From NCBI RefSeq assembly GCF_000255295.1, contig NC_017030.1, positions 310,001-374,000 on the forward strand: 64,000 bases of DNA, given 5' to 3'. Source of the stretch: Corallococcus coralloides DSM 2259. Its GTDB lineage: Bacteria > Myxococcota > Myxococcia > Myxococcales > Myxococcaceae. The notes below the pieces were generated by a model. It searched no databases and was not told the origin of the DNA. It saw only the letters and a list, made by a program, of their open reading frames with translations. Of the stretch, positions 52,569 to 64,000 are shown one piece after another; positions within the stretch are counted from its first letter, which is position 1; each line of letters starts with the position of its first letter. The position numbers and the translations under genes are program-made.

Positions 52569-53609
52569 ATGCGTCGTCTTGGCTCAGCCCTTCTCGCCGT
52601 GAGCATGCTCGTGGGTTGCGGTGCCGGTTCCGAAGCTGGAACCTCCCCCGAGTCCGGCTCCACCACCCCGTCCGCCGAGCAGCAGCAGCAGGCCCCCATC
52701 CTCACGACGACGAACGTCGACGTGGCCATCGAGTGCTCCGGCATCCTCGAGTTCGCGAACACGGCGTCGTACTCGCTCCTCGACCGCTACCTGCCCAGCA
52801 ACGTGGTCACCAACATCGTGAACCGCCGCGCCACCGCGCCGTTCACGTCGCTGGCGGACCTGTCCACCGTGCCGCTCGTCGGCCCGGCCCGGCTCAAGCA
52901 GCTGGAGGGCGGCGCCCGCACGATGGACTTCATCGACGCGGACTGTGTCGGCATCCTGGATGGCATCGCCATCTCCCGTGACGACCAGACCGCCATCGTC
53001 GCGCTGGTGAACAGCATCGACGACTCGGAACTGCACGACGTCCTGCCGGACGCGTGGAACGGCGCCGTCAACCTGCTCAACACGCGCCCCTTCACCACCG
53101 CGCAGCAGATCGCTGACACGGCGGGCATCGGTGACGTGAGCTTCCGCAACATCCGCAACTCCGCCACCCTGAGCCGCCCCCTGGAGGCGCTCTTCGCCGC
53201 GGTGAACGCCATCCCCAGCAACGGCTCCTACGGCGCCACCACCCTGCGCCACTTCGACTGGTGGAACATCGCGTCCGAAAACCACTACTACCGCGATGAC
53301 AAGACGTGTTTCGGCCTGGAGCCCACCAGCGTCCCCTACGGCGCCGCCATCCGCCCGAACCTGGCCGACGCCGCCGAAGTGCGTGCCGCCGTCCAGAACG
53401 CCGTCGCCTACGTCAACGGCAACAACCTCATCCCCGCCTCGGTCCGCTCCGCGGGCTTCGCGAACCTGGACGCGCTGACCCAGGGCCGCTCCTTCAAGGG
53501 CTGCATCATCACCTACGAGAACGACCCCTGGAGCCGCAACACCGTCCACATCTACGTGGACACCGTGACCGGCTTCAGCGTGATGACCGAGACCTGGTGG
53601 GCGGAGTAG
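52569..53609 (+). CDS. Helix-hairpin-helix lipoprotein
   Basis: The 346-residue lipoprotein (VSMLVGC) has a Gln-rich linker and two regions like ComEA-type helix-hairpin-helix motifs (VVTNIVNRRATAPFTSLADL followed by VGPARLKQLEG, and AVNLLNTRPFTTAQQIADTA then IGDVSFRNI). ComEA proteins bind DNA during uptake. The C-terminal half (about 215-346) is unrelated, with a WWNIASENHYYRDDKTCF segment. CAGGAG precedes ATG 52569. The 260 bases upstream show no clear promoter. Confidence 0.65.
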   Translation: MRRLGSALLAVSMLVGCGAGSEAGTSPESGSTTPSAEQQQQAPILTTTNVDVAIECSGILEFANTASYSLLDRYLPSNVVTNIVNRRATAPFTSLADLSTVPLVGPARLKQLEGGARTMDFIDADCVGILDGIAISRDDQTAIVALVNSIDDSELHDVLPDAWNGAVNLLNTRPFTTAQQIADTAGIGDVSFRNIRNSATLSRPLEALFAAVNAIPSNGSYGATTLRHFDWWNIASENHYYRDDKTCFGLEPTSVPYGAAIRPNLADAAEVRAAVQNAVAYVNGNNLIPASVRSAGFANLDALTQGRSFKGCIITYENDPWSRNTVHIYVDTVTGFSVMTETWWAE

Positions 53610-53639
53610 TCCTCCCCGCCTGACGTCCCTGCCGTCCCG

Positions 53640-53673
53640 AAGCCCCGGGTTCCCTCATGGAGCCCGGGGCTTT
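53640..53673 (+). terminator. Terminator after the helix-hairpin-helix gene
   Basis: AAGCCCCGGG/CCCGGGGCTT (53640-53649 with 53663-53672) is a perfect ten-base stem followed by TTTG, 30 bases after the stop. Confidence 0.8.
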
Positions 53674-53752
53674 GTCGTGTCCGGAAGCAGGCAGGCCGCT
53701 GGCAGGCAGGCCCCCGGCCAGGGCCTGCCGGGAAGGAAACCGTGCATCCCCG

Positions 53753-53774
53753 CGTGTCTATGGGTATAGACACG
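53753..53774. promoter_or_regulatory. Operator-like palindrome before the HTH gene
   Basis: CGTGTCTAT/ATAGACACG (53753-53761 with 53766-53774) is a perfect nine-base inverted repeat with a four-base spacer. It ends four bases before the ATG of the HTH gene, so a protein bound here would block transcription or translation of the HTH-map pair. Confidence 0.55.
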
Positions 53775-53778
53775 CCCC

Positions 53779-54018
53779 ATGTGCCCCCTGGTGAACACGA
53801 AGGACCTGATTGACGCCCAGGAGGTGGCGGGCCTGTTGCGCCTTGCCCACCCCAACAGCGTCAGCACGTACCTGCGCCGCTATCCGGACATGCCGCGTCC
53901 GGTGCTCGACCTGGGCGCCGGGCGCCCGCGCCTCTGGCTCAAACCCCAGATGCTCCGCTGGGCCCTCGCCCGCCAGGCCGCCGCCAACACCGACACAAGC
54001 TCCCGAGGCTCCCGATGA
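53779..54018 (+). CDS. Small AlpA/MerR-like helix-turn-helix protein
   Basis: The 79-residue protein reads as a helix-turn-helix of the AlpA or excisionase type (LIDAQEVAGLLRLAHPNSVS, then YLRRYPDMPRPVLDLG and RLWLKPQML). No ribosome-binding site fits in the four bases after the palindrome, so translation may be leaderless. Its stop overlaps the ATG of map. It is probably an autoregulator. Confidence 0.65.
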   Translation: MCPLVNTKDLIDAQEVAGLLRLAHPNSVSTYLRRYPDMPRPVLDLGAGRPRLWLKPQMLRWALARQAAANTDTSSRGSR

Positions 54019-55016
54019 CCACCGCCACCCCCCGAACCGCCCCCGCCGTCCTCCCCGGGCCCAATGATGCCTGCTGGTGCGGCAGTGGCTCCAAGTACAA
54101 GAAGTGCCACCGCGGCGCGGACACCGTGGAGGCCCGCAAGAAGGGCGGCGACACCAACCGCAAGGGCATCCGCCCGGGCATCGTCAGCCCCCGCCGCGTG
54201 GTGCCGCTCACCATCGGCCGGCCGGACTACGCGGACTCCGTGGCCGGCCGTCCCTCGCGCTCGCGCAACGAGCCGGACGTGAAGACGCCGGACGTCATCG
54301 CCCGCATGCGCCGCGCCTGCCAGGCCGCCGCCCAGGTGCTGGTGGAGACCGCGCAGCACGTGCGCGTGGGCATCACCACGGACGAACTGGACGCCATCGC
54401 GCACGAGGCCTACCTCAAGCGCGGCGGCTACCCCAGCACGCTGAACTACCACAAGTTCCCCAAGTCGCTCTGCACCTCCGTCAACGAGGTCATCTGCCAC
54501 GGCATCCCCGACAGCCGCGCGCTGGAGGACGGCGACATCGTCAACCTGGACATCACCATCTACCTGGATGGCGTCCACGGCGACTGCTCGGCCACGTACC
54601 TGGTGGGCAACGTGGAGCCCCAGCACCAGCGCCTGGTCCAGGTCGCGAAGGAGTGCCTGGACCTCGGCATCGCCGCGGTGAAGCCGGGCCGGCCCATCAG
54701 CGACATTGGCCGCGCGGTGGAGGCCCACGCCGTGAAGAACGGCACCAGCGTGGTGCGCGCCTACTGCGGCCACGGCATCGGTGAGACCTTCCACACCGCG
54801 CTCCAGATTCCGCACTACTACGAGGCGGAGGCCACCACCATCATGCAGCCCGGGATGATCTTCACCGTGGAGCCCATGATCAACCAGGGCCACTGGGACC
54901 ACCGCACGTGGAACGACGACTGGACCGTCGTCACCGCGGACGGCATGCGCAGCGCCCAGTTCGAGCACACCCTGCTCGTCACCGACACGGGCGCGGAGAT
55001 CCTCACCGTCCCCTGA
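54015..55016 (+). CDS. map: Type I methionine aminopeptidase with SEC-C motif
   Basis: The 333-residue protein has an N-terminal SEC-C zinc motif (CWCGSGSKYKKCHRG, residues 20-34) and then a methionine aminopeptidase domain (about 85-333). The metal ligands lie in VNLDITIYLDGVHGDCS, GHGIGETFHT, IFTVEPMI and SAQFEHTLLV. It removes the initiator methionine from new proteins; SEC-C motifs may aid ribosome or SecA contact. It overlaps the HTH gene by four bases and ends before a strong terminator. Confidence 0.95.
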   Translation: MTTATPRTAPAVLPGPNDACWCGSGSKYKKCHRGADTVEARKKGGDTNRKGIRPGIVSPRRVVPLTIGRPDYADSVAGRPSRSRNEPDVKTPDVIARMRRACQAAAQVLVETAQHVRVGITTDELDAIAHEAYLKRGGYPSTLNYHKFPKSLCTSVNEVICHGIPDSRALEDGDIVNLDITIYLDGVHGDCSATYLVGNVEPQHQRLVQVAKECLDLGIAAVKPGRPISDIGRAVEAHAVKNGTSVVRAYCGHGIGETFHTALQIPHYYEAEATTIMQPGMIFTVEPMINQGHWDHRTWNDDWTVVTADGMRSAQFEHTLLVTDTGAEILTVP

Positions 55017-55040
55017 GCTTCGCTGGCTCCTGAAACACCA

Positions 55041-55073
55041 CGGGCCCCGGACGCGCTGCGCATCCGGGGCCCG
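55041..55073. terminator. Terminator between map and the pullulanase gene
   Basis: CGGGCCCCGGA/TCCGGGGCCCG (55041-55051 with 55063-55073) is a perfect 11-base stem between the convergent map and pullulanase genes. Confidence 0.8.
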
Positions 55074-55101
55074 CTTCATTTCCAGCCTTCAGCCTTCCGT
55101 C

Positions 55102-58509
<3,408 letters not shown>

Positions 58510-58863
58510 GCGGGGAACCGCGAATGGAACTCTCAGGGGAAACCTCCAGGGGGGGTGAAATCCCGGGCACGGTACCAGCCGGTCCTGTCACGGGTGACCC
58601 CTGGGTTGTTTTCAAGGTTTGCACGACCCCCTGGATGATCCGAGTTGGGACCTGGGCATCCACCCCGTGACGTCGGATGGGAAAGGGCGTCCAACCGAGA
58701 CGCGGTGCGGCAGGAATCGCGCGCTCCGTTGAGTCCGCTCACGCCATGCGTCACACGGATGTGCAGAGGAAGACATCCGGGACATGGCGCGTTGCGCCAT
58801 CAGCCGATTGTTCCGACTGCCCTTCACCCCTTTCAAGACTGTTGGATACAGTGCCGCGCCCAG
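58510..58863. other. Intergenic interval, divergent pullulanase and amylase genes
   Basis: This 354-base interval must contain the promoters of both units and any maltose regulator site. I see no clear -35/-10 pair, palindrome or conserved leader. Confidence 0.3.
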
Positions 58864-60513
58864 ATGTCCTCCAGCCTCCCCTGCCCACAACCGAACGCTG
58901 TCCCCCACCGTGGTCGGTGGCGCCCGATGCTCCAGGGACTTGTCGCCCTGTGTCTGGCGGGGTGCGCCACGGCCCCCACCCCGACGAAGCCCGCGACGGA
59001 GTCCGCCGCGACACAGCCCGCCACGCCGGCGGCGCCCGCTCCCGCCTCCGAACCCGTGAAGGAGGCCGCGCCCGCGCAGCCCGCTCCGGCTTCCGCCCAG
59101 GCTCCGGCGACGAAGGAGCCCGCGCGGCCCTGGGCGGACGAGGTGCTGTACTTCGTGGTGGTGGATCGCTTCGCGGACGGCGACCCCTCGAACAACGAGA
59201 AGGGCGACGTGAAGGAGGCGGGCACCTTCCACGGCGGTGACCTGAAGGGGCTCACCTCGAAGCTGGAGGAGCTGTCGTCGCTGGGCGTGACGGCGCTGTG
59301 GGTGACGCCGCTCCTGAAGCAGATCCCCGGCTTCGTCACCGGCTCCGGCTTCCCGGACTGGGGCTACCACGGCTACTGGGCGGACGACTTCCACGCGTTG
59401 GATCCGCGCTTCGGCACGGAAGAGGACTTCAAGGCGCTGGTGGACGCGGCACACGCGCGCGGCATCCGCGTGCTGCTGGACGTCGTCTACAACCACCCGG
59501 GCTACAACTCGCGCTACCTGAAGGACCACCCGGACTGGCTGCGCTCGGAAGAGAAGGGCACCTGCGGCTCGGATGACCTGACGTCGTGCGTGGCGGGCCT
59601 GCCGGACTTCAAGACGGAGCGCCCGGAGGTGGCGAAGTACCTGCTGGACGCGCAGATCGACTGGGCGAAGCGCTCCGGCGTGGACGGCTTCCGGCTGGAC
59701 ACCGTGAAGCACGTGTCCCACGACTTCTGGAAGGAGCACCGCCGCCGCACGCGCGCGGAGATCTCCCCGGACTTCTTCCTGCTGGGCGAGCTGTGGGGCG
59801 GCGACGTGGAGGGGTTGGCGCCGTACTTCACCCCGGACGAGATGGACGCCGGGTTCGACTTCGCCTTCCAGGGCAACGCGCTGGGCTTCGTCCAGGGCCG
59901 TGGCCGCACGGTGGCGTTCGACCGCTACCTCCAGTCTCGCTCGAAGGTGACGCCGGGTCACCACCTGTCGCACTTCCTGTCGTCGCACGACGTGGACGGG
60001 GCGCTGCACCAGCTGCAGGGCAACGTGCCCCTCTTCCGCCTGGCCGCCACGCTGCAGCTCACCACGACCGGCATCCCCGTCATCTACTACGGCGAGGAAG
60101 TGGGCCGCGCGGGCGGTGACTGGCCGCAGAACCGCAGCGACATGCCGTGGGGCAAGCAGGCGGTGAAGCCTGGCGCGGGAAAGAAACGCGACGAGGCATT
60201 GCGCGAGTATTACAAGCGCCTCATCGCCATCCGCCGCGCACACCCGGCCCTGTCGCGGGGCACGCACGCGCCGCTCTCCACCGAAGGCGACGTGTATGTC
60301 TTCCAGCGGCGCGACGAAGCGTCCGGCGACACGGTGGTGGTGGCGGTGAACCGCGGCAAGACGAAGGGCACGGCTTCCGTGCCGTGGCCGGAAGGTTGGA
60401 CGGGCGTCGGCGAGGTGGAGGATCTGCTGAACGGAGGGCGGACGAAGGCTGGCGCCACGCTGGACCTGGCGCTTCCGCCGCTGTCCGCGCGCATCCTCGG
60501 ACGCGTGCCGTGA
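58864..60513 (+). CDS. Alpha-amylase family lipoprotein (GH13)
   Basis: The 549-residue protein has a lipoprotein signal (LVALCLAGC), a long Pro/Ala/Thr linker (about 35-90) and a GH13 barrel with DVVYNH, GFRLDTVKH (nucleophile), LLGELWGG (acid/base) and FLSSHDVDGA. It hydrolyses alpha-1,4 glucans at the outer membrane or periplasm and supplies maltodextrins for the downstream transporter. The start is uncertain because no good ribosome-binding site precedes ATG 58864; ATG 58927 is an alternative but leaves no basic residues in the signal. Confidence 0.88.
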   Translation: MSSSLPCPQPNAVPHRGRWRPMLQGLVALCLAGCATAPTPTKPATESAATQPATPAAPAPASEPVKEAAPAQPAPASAQAPATKEPARPWADEVLYFVVVDRFADGDPSNNEKGDVKEAGTFHGGDLKGLTSKLEELSSLGVTALWVTPLLKQIPGFVTGSGFPDWGYHGYWADDFHALDPRFGTEEDFKALVDAAHARGIRVLLDVVYNHPGYNSRYLKDHPDWLRSEEKGTCGSDDLTSCVAGLPDFKTERPEVAKYLLDAQIDWAKRSGVDGFRLDTVKHVSHDFWKEHRRRTRAEISPDFFLLGELWGGDVEGLAPYFTPDEMDAGFDFAFQGNALGFVQGRGRTVAFDRYLQSRSKVTPGHHLSHFLSSHDVDGALHQLQGNVPLFRLAATLQLTTTGIPVIYYGEEVGRAGGDWPQNRSDMPWGKQAVKPGAGKKRDEALREYYKRLIAIRRAHPALSRGTHAPLSTEGDVYVFQRRDEASGDTVVVAVNRGKTKGTASVPWPEGWTGVGEVEDLLNGGRTKAGATLDLALPPLSARILGRVP

Positions 60514-60596
60514 GGCACCCGGCGGTGCATGCGCAGAACCTGACCCGGACGTGCTGTTGTCACCGGCGCGAGCGGGGCTCTTGCTGGAGAACCTAG

Positions 60597-61691
<1,095 letters not shown>

Positions 61692-61711
61692 TCATCCGGA
61701 GGATTTTCCCA

Positions 61712-62935
61712 ATGACGCACCTGCGAACGTTGCTCGCGGCCCTCTGTCTGTGCGCAGTCGGCCTGTTGCCCGTCCCGTCCTTCGCCGCCACGGAGCTGGT
61801 GCTCTGGCACGCCTACCGCGCGGAGGAGAAGGCCGCGCTGGAGAAGGTGGTCGCCGAGTACAACAAGGCCAACGAGGGCAAGGTCAAGGTCACCACGCTG
61901 GCGGTGCCCTACGATGCCTACGCGGACAAGATCAGCGCCACCGTGCCGCGCGGCAAGGGCCCGGACCTCTTCATCTTCGCGCAGGACCGCCTGGGCGGCT
62001 GGATTGAAGCGGGCAACACGGTGGAGCCCATCGACTTCTTCCTGGATGACGCGACGAAGAAGCGCTTCATCCCCACGACGATGGAGGCGATGACCTACCG
62101 CGGGACGGCGTACGGCCTGCCGCTGAACTACAAGGTCATCACGCTCATCTACAACAAGAAGCTGGTCCCCACGCCGCCCAAGACGTCCGGCGAGATGGTG
62201 ACGATGGCCAAGAAGCTCACCGACGCGAAGGCGGGCCGCTTCGGGCTCGCCTACGCGTACAACGACTTCTACTACCACGCGGCGGTGATGAACGGCTTCG
62301 GCGGCGGCGTGTTCGACGCGAAGAACGCCCCCACGATGAACTCGCCCGCCAACGTGAAGTCGGTGGAGCAGGTCCTCAAGTGGAAGAACAAGGACGGCAT
62401 CCTCCCCGCGGAGCCGTCCAGCGCGCTCATCACCTCGCTCTTCAACGAGGGCAAGGCCGCGATGGTGTTCTCCGGCCCGTGGTTCCTGGGCGAGGTGGCG
62501 AAGGGCGTGGACTACGGCCTGGCCCGGCTGCCCACGCTGGATGAGAACAAGGGCACGCCGATGAAGCCCTGGATGACGGTGGAGGGCGTGTACGTGGCCG
62601 CTCCGTCGAAGAACAAGGAAGCGGCGTACGACTTCGCCAAGTTCCTCACCGACGCGGGCCCCGGCAAGACGCTGGCCCTGGAGGGCCGCCAGAGCCCCGC
62701 CAACCAGGCGGTGTACCAGGACGCGAAGGTGTCCGCGGATCCGCTGCTCAAGGCGATGAAGGACCAGGTGGACGTGGCGGTGCCCATGCCCAACCTGCCG
62801 GAGATGTCCATGGTCTGGACCCCGGCGACCAGCGCGATGAACACCGTGTTCAAGAACACCGCCACCCCCAAGGCGGCGTTGGACGCGGCCCAGAAGAGCG
62901 TGGCGAAGGACGTCGCCGGCCTGCGCAAGAAGTAA
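61712..62935 (+). CDS. malE: Maltose/maltodextrin-binding periplasmic protein
   Basis: The 407-residue protein has a signal peptide (LLAALCLCAVGLLPVPSFAA) and a MalE-type extracellular solute-binding fold (ELVLWHAYRAEEKAALEKVV, PDLFIFAQDRLGGWIEAGN, TAYGLPLNYKVITLIYNKKL). ATG 61712 has GGAGGA eight bases upstream. It delivers the sugar to the MalF permease encoded nine bases downstream. Confidence 0.92.
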   Translation: MTHLRTLLAALCLCAVGLLPVPSFAATELVLWHAYRAEEKAALEKVVAEYNKANEGKVKVTTLAVPYDAYADKISATVPRGKGPDLFIFAQDRLGGWIEAGNTVEPIDFFLDDATKKRFIPTTMEAMTYRGTAYGLPLNYKVITLIYNKKLVPTPPKTSGEMVTMAKKLTDAKAGRFGLAYAYNDFYYHAAVMNGFGGGVFDAKNAPTMNSPANVKSVEQVLKWKNKDGILPAEPSSALITSLFNEGKAAMVFSGPWFLGEVAKGVDYGLARLPTLDENKGTPMKPWMTVEGVYVAAPSKNKEAAYDFAKFLTDAGPGKTLALEGRQSPANQAVYQDAKVSADPLLKAMKDQVDVAVPMPNLPEMSMVWTPATSAMNTVFKNTATPKAALDAAQKSVAKDVAGLRKK

Positions 62936-62944
62936 GGAGCTGAA

Positions 62945-64000
62945 GTGAGCCAGAACGCCCCCCAGCAGCCCCCTTCCTCGGCCGGCGCCCCCACGCCGGT
63001 CCCCACCGCCCAAAGCAATTCCGCGCCGGACCCTTCGGCTTCGGGACCTGCTGGCCGTGCGGGCGGCTACCGGGGGCGCGTGCTGGTGGGGCTCGCCCTG
63101 GCGCTGGGCGTGTCCCTGTTCCTGGCGCACGGCCTGCTCAAGCGCGCCAACCAGGAGCGCGCGGCGGAGCGCGAGCAGCGCACCGCCACCGTGGCCCTGC
63201 TGGGGCTGGCGGATCTGGTGCAGCGCGCGGGCGGCACGGGCGACGGCGTGAAGGACGTGGTGGCGGGTTGGCCGGGCGTGCCGGGCAGCTCCGTGCGCGT
63301 CATCGCCTTCAGCGGCATCCGGCTGGAGGCGTCCACCTTCCCGGATGACACCGGGGACAAGGCGGCGCCGCGCCGGCTGTCTCGCGAGGAGAAGCCGCTG
63401 TACGACCGCGGCCAGCGCCTGCGCGCCGCGGTGGAGACGAACCGCGAGGAGGGCAGCGCGCGCAAGGCGGAGGTGGAGTCGGAGCTGCTCGACAACGGCG
63501 CGAGCCGGCTGCTCTCCGCGCCCGTGGAGGTGGACGGGCAGGTGGTGGGCTCCGTGGAGTCCCTCACCCCGGCGGTGGTGAAGGGCGAGACGCCTTCCTG
63601 GACGCCGGTGCTGCTGGCGTTCCTCTTGCCGCTGGCGGCGTGCGCGGCGGCGGTGTTCGCGCTGTCGCGCCAGGGCGTGCGCGTGGCGGTGGCGGCGGCG
63701 CTGTTCCTGGCGGGCCTGGGTGGCTACACCGTCTATTCGCTGCGCGCGCTGGACGCGGAGCTGCGCGAGACGGAGGGCGCGGTCAGCGCGGAGCTGCGCA
63801 CGCGCGGCGAGAAGGCCCAGGCGCTCATCACCGCCAACAACCTCAACCCAGAGCCCGCGCTGAAGCCCGGTGCGTGGGACGCGGACGCCATGCGCCGTCC
63901 GCTGGGCAAGCTGACGGAGTCCGGCGCCCCGGATGAGGCCAGGCTCGCGGCGGCGGGCGCGCAGGTGCGCGGCAACGCGAGCAAGGCGCTGGGCGCGCTG
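62945..64000 (+). CDS. malF: MalF-like permease, partial, with long N-terminal extension
   Basis: A frame open from GTG 62945 to the window edge (352 codons) follows malE by nine bases. The N-terminus is a Pro/Ser/Gln-rich tail, then a membrane segment (VLVGLALALGVSLFLAHGLL, about 45-65), an outer domain of about 150 residues and two more membrane segments (VLLAFLLPLAACAAAVFAL; VAVAAALFLAGLGGYTVYSL), and another charged outer region. The permease domain itself would lie beyond the window. The extension resembles a sensor-type layout rather than the short N-terminus of enterobacterial MalF. The assignment is by position. Confidence 0.6.
   Translation, partial: MSQNAPQQPPSSAGAPTPVPTAQSNSAPDPSASGPAGRAGGYRGRVLVGLALALGVSLFLAHGLLKRANQERAAEREQRTATVALLGLADLVQRAGGTGDGVKDVVAGWPGVPGSSVRVIAFSGIRLEASTFPDDTGDKAAPRRLSREEKPLYDRGQRLRAAVETNREEGSARKAEVESELLDNGASRLLSAPVEVDGQVVGSVESLTPAVVKGETPSWTPVLLAFLLPLAACAAAVFALSRQGVRVAVAAALFLAGLGGYTVYSLRALDAELRETEGAVSAELRTRGEKAQALITANNLNPEPALKPGAWDADAMRRPLGKLTESGAPDEARLAAAGAQVRGNASKALGAL

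Overview
The window comes from a high-GC myxobacterium, most likely the Cystobacterineae (Corallococcus/Myxococcus group). The reasons are the extreme GC bias at third codon positions, many lipoproteins, C-terminal tails of the MYXO-CTERM type, a Sit-type lipoprotein toxin with an Imm11-like immunity protein, a Ser/Thr kinase paired with a DUF2381-like protein, and an IF-3 with the long C-terminal extension known from M. xanthus Dsg. The genus is inference. I see no tRNA, rRNA, CRISPR array, transposase or prophage block.

Layout. 1-4.4 kb (minus): a TonB-dependent receptor with its own N-terminal TonB-like domain plus a lipoprotein. The signal peptide of a second receptor-like gene runs off the left edge, and both receptors have a related ~200-base leader with hairpins. 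4.8-6.4 kb: a bacterial GRAS protein and a CinA/PncC amidohydrolase. 6.4-9.4 kb: a STAS-like protein, a lipoprotein AHH nuclease toxin and a composite immunity protein, with a local GC drop. 9.4-11 kb (minus): membrane protein and fatty-acid desaturase. 11-17.8 kb (plus): RnfD-like/FG-GAP/UnbV fusion, GNAT-like protein, GH3-family enzyme and Rieske oxygenase, with a 48-base minisatellite grown out of the 5' end of the GH3 gene. 17.8-31 kb: LbetaH protein, MATE exporter, double GNAT protein, small membrane stress protein, FKBP lipoprotein, dienelactone hydrolase, two CAP lipoproteins, TPR protein, beta-propeller, and a DUF1552/DUF1592 pair. 31-39 kb: M3 peptidase, secreted lipoproteins, a 67-base palindromic repeat array, MFS exporter, BNR-type secreted protein. 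39-47 kb: infC with a non-AUG start, trypsin-like protease, LysM/lysozyme-like protein, small basic protein, zinc-ribbon protein, DUF2267, HAD-IG nucleotidase, START protein, DUF5131. 47-55 kb: LysR/SDR pair, GntR regulator, kinase/DUF2381 operon, helix-hairpin-helix lipoprotein, and a small HTH gene with an upstream operator-like palindrome, coupled to a SEC-C methionine aminopeptidase. 55-64 kb: pullulanase facing amylase-malK-malE-malF, an alpha-glucan degradation and uptake locus; malF is cut by the window edge and has an unusual N-terminal extension.

The best candidates for something undescribed are the 11.1-17.8 kb operon, the paired structured leaders of the TonB-receptor operons, the 67-base palindromic array, and the malF with a periplasmic input domain.
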